NCBI GenBank assembly: GCA_947588685.1 | Contig: CANPYM010000004.1 | Location: 1-64,000, forward strand | DNA from: an uncultured Bacilli bacterium | GTDB taxonomy: Bacteria > Bacillota_I > Bacilli_A > RF39 > UBA660 | Reading direction: 5' to 3' | Length of the DNA stretch: 64,000 nucleotides | Shown here: in pieces, positions 39,901-47,731 of the stretch | Layout: each line of letters starts with the position of its first letter | How positions within the stretch are numbered: position 1 is the stretch's first letter | Notes under the pieces: generated by a model | Told to the model about the DNA's origin: nothing | The model's database searches: none | Seen by the model: the letters and a program-made list of their open reading frames with translations, nothing else | Translations under genes and position numbers: made by a program

Positions 39901-40158
39901 CTTTATAAATTATATTATAAGAAATGTATTGAAGGAAAAAATGTTGAGTTTATAACCGAATTGTTTAATGGTAATTACATTGAAATTGAAAAACCAGATG
40001 GAACTATATTAAAAGATTATGTTAAAACTTATCACAAGATAAGTAAGTCTATAGAATGCAGGTCAGGAAAATATTTATCATCTAAAGATAAGTTTACATT
40101 ATACGATGTTGATATTTTAGGAAACAAGTATAAACGTTTGACATGGCCACTAAAATAA
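36910..40158 (+). CDS. cas9: CRISPR-associated endonuclease Cas9 (compact, 1082 aa, Zn-type HNH)
   Basis: RuvC-I GLDLGINNVGYSVID (D10), Arg-rich bridge 'RREFRNSRRRRKRKENR', RuvC-II 'VIAIES', HNH 'CPYCG...TEHILPLSQSSDDSQDNKTIACDNCNQRGKKNKTPYE', RuvC-III 'HHAVDATI'. Confidence 0.97.
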   Translation: MTKNYIIGLDLGINNVGYSVIDGDGKKIIKTGVRLYSPANKASDRREFRNSRRRRKRKENRVQESLNLFKTISFPNSITTDTNLLQKRIKGLQEQITQQDIVNITCYFVAHRGYIPYGDEPAKIDLHGEYPCKYYQKLFEENGKYRALDETVNNYDLKRELNDILSKQASFYPELKKIIDSEKGLLWIFGRKRKFWEGPGSPSSFTPFGRFKNEDDAREYFELKALGKEKYLFEDLIGHCEIFPNEKCVPKCNVFAEQFNLLNDFINIRITNSDNIKKQDYVSAFDNDTYKLTTMALNDIIKYCMDSDAKSLSYNKVLKDALGLNISDIRGYRIDKNKKPLFSLMKAFRYVKRIYLENDIDMSWLILDQYKNYNVLMNLLAVSPGIVETERMISSIHHCDAKELNAIKEIKNKLDRDNFFQYHALSEKALKIAINDMITNCLNFMQASRKFDYGKAARENLVKNYGNGEGHLLMTSKYIDDIVASPQVKKTLRQSIRVINAIIKEQGCYPSVIAIESTKDMNGDNQKKAIERYQKIQESLRSKAREYIEKNIGEDKVTENLIEKIMLYFEINSECPYCGNHIPINDILNGNAQTEHILPLSQSSDDSQDNKTIACDNCNQRGKKNKTPYEFLSPVEFDKFVSRVSQMKISDKKRENFLTTEDVNKYQIRFFNRNLRDTAYATKELVSQVQLFNLYLKENLNDTQILTLSTPGQLTYKVRSDWKLDKDRNEEYHHAVDATIVAGIATTKIGREIIKLQNDSQYLLLNKETLKEIPKLINQTFPTNIKPEILKIKSMDDIFVSRQVNKDANASLSNANICSYVKKEDKYYMINQIDDIYAPDLIKDDKKKNKVDLLFDENDKTSILLCQEKDPHLFSYLRDIYNKYQQDHTNPFLNYCYEMMKDGTEKFNYLKHGIKTPSKGGKGILVKKLRYMTSATDPFLLEKKNINKKDTTLIGLDTVSIYCTRLYWDLDKNKIIFMPIYTPCVDFNTKKINENHSLYKLYYKKCIEGKNVEFITELFNGNYIEIEKPDGTILKDYVKTYHKISKSIECRSGKYLSSKDKFTLYDVDILGNKYKRLTWPLK

Positions 40159-40166
40159 TGTATACT
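40138..40166 (+). promoter_or_regulatory. tracrRNA promoter
   Basis: TTGACA (40138-40143), 17-bp spacer, TATACT (40161-40166); -35 inside the cas9 3' end. Confidence 0.75.
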
Positions 40167-40172
40167 TAAAAT

Positions 40173-40268
40173 GGATATCGAAAAATTGTTTTCGCTATCT
40201 CAAATTACACAGGGTTTCCTATTATAACTAATTTTAGGTAACCAAAAGGTGCTTCGGCACCTTTTTTT
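40173..40268 (+). ncRNA. tracrRNA
   Basis: Anti-repeat GTTTTCGCTATCTCAAATTACACAGG (40188-40213) complementary to 26 nt of the CRISPR repeat with one G-U; hairpins; ends in AAAAGGTGC-TTCG-GCACCTTTTTTT terminator. Confidence 0.9.
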
Positions 40269-40271
40269 GTT

Positions 40272-41165
40272 ATGGCATTTAGAACAATTTATATTGAAAA
40301 GGCTTTACGAGTTAAATTAGACTTGAACAATATTGTTGTATATTACGAAGATGACAATTATTATATTAGTATTGATGAAATTAGTACAATTATTTTTGAT
40401 GATCCAAGATGTAATATATCTTTACGATTACTATCAAAATTATGTGAGTCAGGTGTTAATGTAATATTTAATAATGCATCACATTTACCAATTGGCTCAT
40501 TACAAACATTATATAATCATACACGAGCATCTAAAAAAATAGAATTGCAAATGCATTGGAATGATCATGAGAAAATATTTTTGTGGACGAAAATTGTTGA
40601 ACAAAAAATAAGTAGCCAAATTGCTACTTTAAAAGCTGTAGAAATTGATGATAAAGTATGCTTATTAAATGATATGTTAAAGGATATGACTATTGGCGAT
40701 TTAACAAATAAAGAAGGAATAGCTAGTCGTGTCTATTTTCGAGAACTTTTTGGTAATACTTTTAAAAGATTTAATGAAGATATTGTCAATTATTGCTTAA
40801 ATTATATATATCAAATTATTCGCTCAAAAATTGCTCAAGAAATAGTCGCTAGTGGATATGTACCAGCAATAGGAATATGCCATAAAAACGAATTTAATTG
40901 TTATAATTTGGCAGATGATTTTATTGAACCTTTTAGGCCGATTTGTGATTATTATGTTTATCATATTTTAAGTGACTGCGTTGATGATTACTTAACTCCA
41001 TCTATTAAAAGAGAAATTATCAATATCTTAAATAAAAATGTTTATTTTAAATCATCAATTTATAAAATTCACAATGTTATTTCTTTCTACGTGCAATCAT
41101 TATTTCGTTTCCTAGAGATTGGTGATATTGATGCTATAGCATTTCCCACTTTATGCATTCTATAA
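40272..41165 (+). CDS. cas1: CRISPR-associated endonuclease Cas1 (type II)
   Basis: 'MAFRTIYIEKALRVKLDLNNIVVYYEDDNYYISIDEISTIIFDD' type II Cas1 N-terminus; 'GYVPAIGICHKNEFNCYNLADDFIEPFRPICDYYV' conserved region. Confidence 0.95.
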   Translation: MAFRTIYIEKALRVKLDLNNIVVYYEDDNYYISIDEISTIIFDDPRCNISLRLLSKLCESGVNVIFNNASHLPIGSLQTLYNHTRASKKIELQMHWNDHEKIFLWTKIVEQKISSQIATLKAVEIDDKVCLLNDMLKDMTIGDLTNKEGIASRVYFRELFGNTFKRFNEDIVNYCLNYIYQIIRSKIAQEIVASGYVPAIGICHKNEFNCYNLADDFIEPFRPICDYYVYHILSDCVDDYLTPSIKREIINILNKNVYFKSSIYKIHNVISFYVQSLFRFLEIGDIDAIAFPTLCIL

Positions 41166-41509
41166 ATTTATATCGTCAAGTGCGACTTATGCTGATTTAT
41201 GATATACCAGTCGGCGAGGAAATTGAAAGAAAGAATTACAGCAAATTCCATAAAGATATAATAAGATTAGGCTTCCATATGCTTCAATATTCCGTTTATA
41301 CTAAAGTCATCTCTAATGACACTAATATGCATCAAAATATTTCTAGGGTTGAACGAATCTTACCTAAGTATGGTAATGTTATTGCTTTTAAAATTACTGA
41401 AAAACAATATCAAGATATGCTTTATTTGCGAGGTGAAAAAAATAAAGCTGATATTATTATTGGTAATAAAGAGCTAGTTATTTTTGGTGGTGATGATAAA
41501 TTAATTTAA
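41153..41509 (+). CDS. cas2: CRISPR-associated endoribonuclease Cas2
   Basis: 'RLMLIYDIPVGEEIERKNYSKFHKDIIRLGFHMLQYSVYTKV'; overlaps cas1; annotated start may be upstream of true start. Confidence 0.93.
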   Translation: MHSINLYRQVRLMLIYDIPVGEEIERKNYSKFHKDIIRLGFHMLQYSVYTKVISNDTNMHQNISRVERILPKYGNVIAFKITEKQYQDMLYLRGEKNKADIIIGNKELVIFGGDDKLI

Positions 41510-42381
41510 AAATAGTCGATACTGAAGAGTATTTAGAACCAATAAGAAAAGAAAACAAAATATATGTATTGAATAAAAAAGAACTATTTAAATTTTATTA
41601 TAAATTTTATAAACTTATTGTGTTGAAAGATGAAAATATAAATATTAAAATAGGTGAAAAAACTTTAGAAAATAGGAATAGTATATTATTAAACTTAACG
41701 AGTTTTAACGAAATATTGAATAATTTAATGTTTAAAAAAGGGACGTTATTTTATGAATATATTGAAAATTGTTTACAGAATGTAGACTTTAATATTATTG
41801 AATCATTAAATGTAATATGTGATGACATAGGAAAATCCATAGTAGATCAAACGCATTTAGATATATCATATCAATTGGAAAATGATCTAGCCAAAAAGAC
41901 TTTTGACCTAATAAAATTTAAATTTGCTCATTTGGAGTTGTTTGATAATTGTATTTTTGAACAGGTACTTAAAGATGTTATTGAAAAAAACACTTCAAAA
42001 CTTTTTATTATTTTTTATAATTCAGAAATAATGTCGCTCGATTTTTCTTTGCATAGTAACTGTTATACATTCGACGTTTCGGATACTACGTTAATTAGTG
42101 AATGTAATTTAATATGCAATGAAGGTGTGATTAATTTTAATGTGGAGACACTTCAAAACTATTTATATGATAATTGGCCTATCGATTTTAATGCTAATGA
42201 TGTTACTGCATATATAGATAGATATTATTTTTATTGTAAAATGAAAAGTAATATCTTTGCATATAACGATATAGAATACTTAGTTTACAAACTATTATCA
42301 AAGTTAAATAATAATATGCCAATAGTATTGCCAAAGTATGTAATTTCTCATAATGTTAAAGCCTTTTTAGACATAATATAA
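41500..42381 (+). CDS. Csn2-like adaptation protein (divergent); ORF track start is TTG 41569, reading frame extends to ATT 41500
   Basis: Position directly after cas2 and before array; Csn2-like length and secondary-structure pattern; extension INLKIVDTEEYLEPIRKENKIYV. Confidence 0.6.
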   Translation: MNLKIVDTEEYLEPIRKENKIYVLNKKELFKFYYKFYKLIVLKDENINIKIGEKTLENRNSILLNLTSFNEILNNLMFKKGTLFYEYIENCLQNVDFNIIESLNVICDDIGKSIVDQTHLDISYQLENDLAKKTFDLIKFKFAHLELFDNCIFEQVLKDVIEKNTSKLFIIFYNSEIMSLDFSLHSNCYTFDVSDTTLISECNLICNEGVINFNVETLQNYLYDNWPIDFNANDVTAYIDRYYFYCKMKSNIFAYNDIEYLVYKLLSKLNNNMPIVLPKYVISHNVKAFLDII

Positions 42382-42396
42382 TAAGTGTGATATAAT
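42368..42396 (+). promoter_or_regulatory. pre-crRNA promoter / short leader
   Basis: TAGACA (42368-42373), 17 bp, TATAAT (42391-42396) with extended TGA; predicted TSS about 42403-42404 at the first repeat. Confidence 0.7.
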
Positions 42397-42404
42397 TTTT
42401 ATAG

Positions 42405-42704
42405 GTTTTAGGATCCTGTGTAATTTGAGATAGTGAAAACTATTTTATAAAATTTCTATGCTTTCAGTAAGTTTTAGGATCCTGTGTAATTTGAGATAGT
42501 GAAAACTTTATCGCCAACTTTTAAAGCGCTTGGTACGTTTTAGGATCCTGTGTAATTTGAGATAGTGAAAACTCAATTCCTAATGTACTAGGACTAATTA
42601 AAGTTTTAGGATCCTGTGTAATTTGAGATAGTGAAAACCTTACAATATACCACAAATCAAGAGTATCAGTTTTAGGATTCTGTGTAATTTGAAATGGTGT
42701 ATGA
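42405..42704 (+). CRISPR. CRISPR array, 5 repeats (last degenerate), 4 spacers of 30 nt
   Basis: 36-nt repeat GTTTTAGGATCCTGTGTAATTTGAGATAGTGAAAAC at 42405, 42471, 42537, 42603; degenerate copy at 42669 (GTTTTAGGATTCTGTGTAATTTGAAATGGTGTATGA). Confidence 0.98.
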
Positions 42705-42764
42705 TGCTATATATCACTAAAATATTTTGCATTTAACTTTATAAAATATGCACACCAAAGCAAA

Positions 42765-42797
42765 AAGAGAAAAATAATATTTTTTCTCTTTTTTATA
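42765..42797. terminator. Bidirectional terminator between CRISPR array and rpmB
   Basis: AAAAAGAGAAAAA-TAATAT-TTTTTCTCTTTTT. Confidence 0.7.
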
Positions 42798-42826
42798 TGT
42801 TTAAAAAACTAATTAAAAAAGCTACC

Positions 42827-43009
42827 TTAAGCAGCTTTACGGTCTAACTTTGATAATGTTCTTTTTTCTCTTGCACTCGTACGGAATTTAGTTCCATCAG
42901 CTAGAGTAACAGTTACCATATTAACTTTTTGTTGGTGCTTTGTCGCACGACAAGAATGTGACCGTCTATTACCAGCAAGTGGCTTTTTACTTGTTAATTT
43001 TGTTGCCAT
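42827..43009 (-). CDS. rpmB: 50S ribosomal protein L28
   Basis: 'GNRRSHSCRATKHQQKVNMVTVTLADGTKFRTSAREKRTL'. Confidence 0.92.
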   Translation of the reverse strand: MATKLTSKKPLAGNRRSHSCRATKHQQKVNMVTVTLADGTKFRTSAREKRTLSKLDRKAA

Positions 43010-43095
43010 AAATAACCTCCATTCAAAGTTTTTTTCTTCCTACGCCTTTTGATTTTAACATATAACGCTAGGAAAGTCAAATGTTTTTGTACCTT

Positions 43096-43551
43096 TTAGG
43101 CACACCAAAAGATATTTTTATCGGGAATTGTTCCTAGGAAATCATTTAACTTAGGTGAATCCATAATTGATACCGAATATGATGTATTATCATTTAATAC
43201 GATGCGGTAGTTAAGACCCGTTTTATTATCAAACGGATAATTCTTTATTTCATTGATAAGACTTTGTATATCGTAGTCATATTCACCTTTAGATATAAGA
43301 GGATCTTCGCCCTCGGGATAGGCGCCTTTTAGGATTTCGTATGTATTGTCATCATAAATAACTAAGACATTCGAAAAACAGTTCATTGATACATCAGCAA
43401 TGCTAAGAAGTTTTTCTCTTTCTTGCTCTTCTTTTTCTTCTACTTTAGGAATGTCGCTACTACTTTTCTCACTCTTTAAAACATTAATCGCTATTGCTAG
43501 ACTTAAACTGATTGTTGCCATAACGATAATGGCTATCATTAACTTTTTCAT
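43096..43551 (-). CDS. Membrane-anchored hypothetical protein
   Basis: N-terminal TM and soluble domain. Confidence 0.6.
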   Translation of the reverse strand: MKKLMIAIIVMATISLSLAIAINVLKSEKSSSDIPKVEEKEEQEREKLLSIADVSMNCFSNVLVIYDDNTYEILKGAYPEGEDPLISKGEYDYDIQSLINEIKNYPFDNKTGLNYRIVLNDNTSYSVSIMDSPKLNDFLGTIPDKNIFWCA

Positions 43552-43649
43552 ATCTCACCATTTTTATTATAAAGTAATGTTTAAAACTCGTCAATGCTCT
43601 ATTTAAAAAACCTAGGAAATATAGTAAAATAAATGTAGGAGGGTTAATA

Positions 43650-46580
43650 ATGAGCTATGTTCCACTTTATATTAAAACGGATAATTCGCTACAACAATCT
43701 TTAATTAAGATTGATGATTTAATTAATAAAGCTAAAGAATATGGCCTTAAGGCCCTTACCATTACCGATAATAATATGTATGGGGTAATGGATTTTTATC
43801 ACGCTTGTCTTAAAAATGATATTAAACCGATTATTGGTTTAGAGATAACTTGTGAGAAAAATACGCTTGTTTTATATTGTATGAATTATCAAGGATATCA
43901 AAACTTAATCAAGTTATGTACGATTATGTCGAGCCGGGAGTTAACTTTAACTGATCTTGAAACTTATGCGGAAAATATCCTTTGTCTTCTTCCTTATGGT
44001 TCTTCATCGTTACTTGATAGTGTTAAAAAAATATATAAGTATGTTTTTAGAACTTATCAAAATGCTGATGAAAAAAAAGAATTATCAAGTGATGCTTTAT
44101 TTATGCGCGAGACATTATATCTAAATAAAGAAGACAGTCGCTATTATAAGTATTTAAAAGCTGTTAAAGATGGGGTTAGTGTTGATAACATCAGTACGGA
44201 TAAGTTAAATAATTATTTACTTTCTTATGATGAAGTCCAAACTTTAGATGACTTAAAAAATAATGAACGCATAGATGAATTATGCTCTTTAGAGATTCCT
44301 TTTCATCAAAAATTAATGCCTATTTTTAAAAATGATGAAGGACTAGATAGTTATACTTTCTTAAAAAGAAAATGTATTGAAGGCTTAAAGAAAAAGTTTG
44401 GTGAGCGAGTTAGTAGCGTCTATCAAAATCGCTTGAAGTATGAACTTGATGTCATAAATAAAATGGGGTTTTGTGATTACTTTTTAATTGTCTATGATTA
44501 CATTAAATATAGTAAAGAACATAATATTATCGTTGGCCCTGGAAGAGGTAGTGCGGTTGGATCGTTAGTTGCTTATTGCCTTGATATAACAGAGATTGAT
44601 CCCATTAAATATGATTTGTTGTTTGAACGTTTCTTAAATGTCGAACGGGTTAGCATGCCCGATATTGATATTGACTTTGAACACCTACGCCGGGAAGAAG
44701 TTATCAACTATTGTATGGAAAAGTATGGCCTTAAATCGGTCGCTCCTATTATTAGTTTTGGAACATTAGGGCCTAAACAAGCTGTTCGGGATGTAGGAAG
44801 ATGTATGGATATTGCTCCGAATATTGTTGATGGTTTGTGTAAGATTTTAGATTCGCGCCTTTCCTTAAAAGAAAATCAACAAAATCCTAAAGTTCAAAAA
44901 TATCTCGAACGTTATGATAATTTAGAGGTTTTATATAAAATGGCGATGCGGTTTGAAGGTTTAAAGAGACATACGAGTATTCACGCATCAGGTGTTGTTA
45001 TGTCTGAGTGTGCCTTGGATGATGTTATCCCTCTTGATCAAGGTCATAACAGTTTTTATACGAGTGGCTATGATATGACCTATTTAGAAGAGATTGGTTT
45101 ACTAAAGATGGATTTCTTAGCTATCAAGTATTTGACAATTATTCATGAGATTATCGATGATGTAAACCGTACCTGTCAAGCATCGTTAACTTTCGATAAT
45201 ATTCCTTTTAATGACCGAAAAGCGATGAAAATTATGGAAGAAGGTAATACTTTAGGAATCTTCCAATTCGAGTCAGAAGGGATGATTAATTTCTTAAAAC
45301 AATTAAAGATTACTTCCTTTGATGACATCTGCGCCGCGATTGCATTATATCGACCAGGTCCTATGAACAATATTCCTCTTTATATCAAAAGAAAAAATAG
45401 TGAAGAGAAAATTGATTACATCGACGATTCTTTAAAACCTATTTTAAAGTCAACTTATGGGATTATGATCTATCAAGAGCAAATTATGCAGATAGCTAAT
45501 GTTATGGCTGATTACTCTTTAGGAGAAGCCGATATTTTAAGAAAAGCGATGAGTAAAAAGAAGAAAGATTTACTTCTTCAAGAAGAAAAACGCTTTAAAG
45601 AACGTAGCCTTAAAAAGGGATATGCGAAAGATACGGTTGATAAAGTGTATGCGATGATGCTAAAGTTTGCGGAATATGGCTTTAATAAATCCCATTCCGT
45701 AGGTTATTCATTAGTCGCTTATCGAATGGCTTACTTAAAAGCGCATTATCCTGAAATATTTATATCTAATCTATTATCGACCGAGATGAATGATGATAGT
45801 AAATGTAAAAGATATATTTATGAATGTAAGAAAATGGGCATTACGGTTTTACCACCTGATATCAATCTTAGTGGAACGAAGTATCTTAAAGAAAAGAATG
45901 GCATTAGATATCCTTTAAATAGTATTAAAAACTTAGGTATTAATGCTTCTTCAACCATTATGGAAGCAAGATCATCCGGCCCTTTTGCCAATATTTTTGA
46001 CTTTGTTAAAAGATGTTATGGTAATGTGGTCAATAAAAAAACCCTTGAGTCACTTATTTATGCTGGCGTCTTTGATAGTTTTAATATTAACCGGGCGACT
46101 TTAATTAATAATCTTGATGCGATTATCGGCTATGGTGAGTTAATTAAAGATTTGGATGAAGAGTTTGCTTTAAAGCCAGAAATTACCAGTTATCCTGAAT
46201 ACGATAGTAAGTTTATTATGGCCAAAGAATTAGAATTATTCGGATTATATTTAAGTCGGCATCCGGTTACGGATTTAAGAGTTAAATACCCAAATAGTGT
46301 TCCTTTAAGTGAAGTAAATCAACACTTCGATAAGTTTATCAATATTATTGCCTATGTCGACCAAATAAGAGAAATAACGACGAAGAAGGGTGATAAAATG
46401 GCTTTTATCGTGGGTAGTGATGAACTAGCTACGCTAGATATAACGCTATTCCCTAAAATATATAAAGATAACATACGTATTCAAAAGGGTGATGTTATTG
46501 CCGTTTATGGTCATATTGAGAAAAGATATGATAAATATCAAATAATTGCTAGTAAAATAGCAAAGCTAAAAACTGATTAA
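43650..46580 (+). CDS. dnaE: DNA polymerase III alpha subunit DnaE
   Basis: 'VGPGRGSAVGSLVAYCLDITEIDPIKYDLLFERFLN', 'MPDIDIDFEHLRREEVINY', 'FNKSHSVGYSLVAYRMAYLKAHYP'. Confidence 0.95.
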   Translation: MSYVPLYIKTDNSLQQSLIKIDDLINKAKEYGLKALTITDNNMYGVMDFYHACLKNDIKPIIGLEITCEKNTLVLYCMNYQGYQNLIKLCTIMSSRELTLTDLETYAENILCLLPYGSSSLLDSVKKIYKYVFRTYQNADEKKELSSDALFMRETLYLNKEDSRYYKYLKAVKDGVSVDNISTDKLNNYLLSYDEVQTLDDLKNNERIDELCSLEIPFHQKLMPIFKNDEGLDSYTFLKRKCIEGLKKKFGERVSSVYQNRLKYELDVINKMGFCDYFLIVYDYIKYSKEHNIIVGPGRGSAVGSLVAYCLDITEIDPIKYDLLFERFLNVERVSMPDIDIDFEHLRREEVINYCMEKYGLKSVAPIISFGTLGPKQAVRDVGRCMDIAPNIVDGLCKILDSRLSLKENQQNPKVQKYLERYDNLEVLYKMAMRFEGLKRHTSIHASGVVMSECALDDVIPLDQGHNSFYTSGYDMTYLEEIGLLKMDFLAIKYLTIIHEIIDDVNRTCQASLTFDNIPFNDRKAMKIMEEGNTLGIFQFESEGMINFLKQLKITSFDDICAAIALYRPGPMNNIPLYIKRKNSEEKIDYIDDSLKPILKSTYGIMIYQEQIMQIANVMADYSLGEADILRKAMSKKKKDLLLQEEKRFKERSLKKGYAKDTVDKVYAMMLKFAEYGFNKSHSVGYSLVAYRMAYLKAHYPEIFISNLLSTEMNDDSKCKRYIYECKKMGITVLPPDINLSGTKYLKEKNGIRYPLNSIKNLGINASSTIMEARSSGPFANIFDFVKRCYGNVVNKKTLESLIYAGVFDSFNINRATLINNLDAIIGYGELIKDLDEEFALKPEITSYPEYDSKFIMAKELELFGLYLSRHPVTDLRVKYPNSVPLSEVNQHFDKFINIIAYVDQIREITTKKGDKMAFIVGSDELATLDITLFPKIYKDNIRIQKGDVIAVYGHIEKRYDKYQIIASKIAKLKTD

Positions 46581-46650
46581 AGACTTTTCTTTTTAGCGTA
46601 AATATGTTAAAATTATTTATAATGAAGTATACTAAGAGGAGGTATCCGAT

Positions 46651-47067
46651 ATGGGATTTATGAAAAAAATATTTGAAGGTGACGAAGAGAAAGACATCTT
46701 CAATGATGATGAGAGTCAATTTTATGAAGTAGATACCAAAGAATTAGAAGAAATGGCTGATAAAAATGGGGGAGCGAAGATGATTCTTTTGGAACCTCGA
46801 GCTTTTTCAGAATCACAACAAATTGCTGATCATTTAAAGAAAAGAAATACGGTCGTTATCAATTTAAGACGTGTTACAAGTGATCAAGCTAAAAGAATTA
46901 TTGACTTTGTAAGTGGATCTATTTATGCCCTTAAAGGCCATATTGAAAAGATTGGTAGTGGCATTTTCTTATGTACACCAAACAATGTTAATATTCAAGG
47001 TAAGATATCTACAGAAAAAGAATCAAAAGAAGTATACAACAATGATGATATTGAAATTGATTGGTAA
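46651..47067 (+). CDS. sepF: Cell division protein SepF
   Basis: '[46 protein letters not shown]'. Confidence 0.95.
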   Translation: MGFMKKIFEGDEEKDIFNDDESQFYEVDTKELEEMADKNGGAKMILLEPRAFSESQQIADHLKKRNTVVINLRRVTSDQAKRIIDFVSGSIYALKGHIEKIGSGIFLCTPNNVNIQGKISTEKESKEVYNNDDIEIDW

Positions 47068-47122
47068 GTATTGAAATTATTGAATACTTATGTTAGAATA
47101 TCACAGGTAATGAGGTGAACTT

Positions 47123-47518
47123 ATGGATAAATTTACGTCCACTATTCGCGGTTATGATAAAGGCGAAGTTAATAAGTTTATCGATGAAGTTATCGTTCAA
47201 GTTGAAACAATGGTTAAAGAAATCGAAGAAAAAGATAAGAAGATTAAAAAGCTGCAATCTTTAGTTAAAGAAAACCAGGCGGCAATGAAAAAAATGCTTG
47301 CCGAAATGGATAAATTACACAAACAAGTAAAGACTTTAGAGGAAAAAGAGGAACTAGCTCATCAGTATGATGTGACGGTATCCGAATTAAAGAAAGCTAA
47401 AGAAGAAGCAGAAAGAACCATTAAGAAAGCTCAAAAACGAAGTGATGAAATTATCAAAGAAGCTGAAGAGCGAGCTGATGAGATTATCAAAGAAAGTTTG
47501 ACGAGCGTAAGTGAATAA
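47123..47518 (+). CDS. DivIVA-family protein
   Basis: 'FTSTIRGYDKGEVNKFIDEVI' N-terminus plus coiled coil; next to sepF and ileS. Confidence 0.88.
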   Translation: MDKFTSTIRGYDKGEVNKFIDEVIVQVETMVKEIEEKDKKIKKLQSLVKENQAAMKKMLAEMDKLHKQVKTLEEKEELAHQYDVTVSELKKAKEEAERTIKKAQKRSDEIIKEAEERADEIIKESLTSVSE

Positions 47519-47524
47519 TTGCAA

Positions 47525-47715
47525 GTGAAAGAGACGGTATTTATAGCGCTTTAAGAGAGTCTATGGTTGGTGCGAATAGATAAGTTAAGTAAATACGGAT
47601 CACTCTGGATGCAAAACCGGTAACGCGTTATAGTTATTAGTGCATAATAAAGTATTATGAAATAGGATGGTACCACGGCCTTGTTCGTTCCTATACGTAA
47701 TACTTTTTATTTGTT
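47525..47715 (+). promoter_or_regulatory. T-box leader (isoleucine) upstream of ileS
   Basis: AGAGAGTC..GGTTGGTG distal stem I, specifier-region GGATCACTCTGG (ATC at 47599-47601), T-box AGGATGGTACCACG (47664-47677), terminator AGTATTA..ATAGGA..TTCCTAT..TAATACTTTTT. Confidence 0.93.
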
Positions 47716-47731
47716 ATAAAGGAGTGATAAG

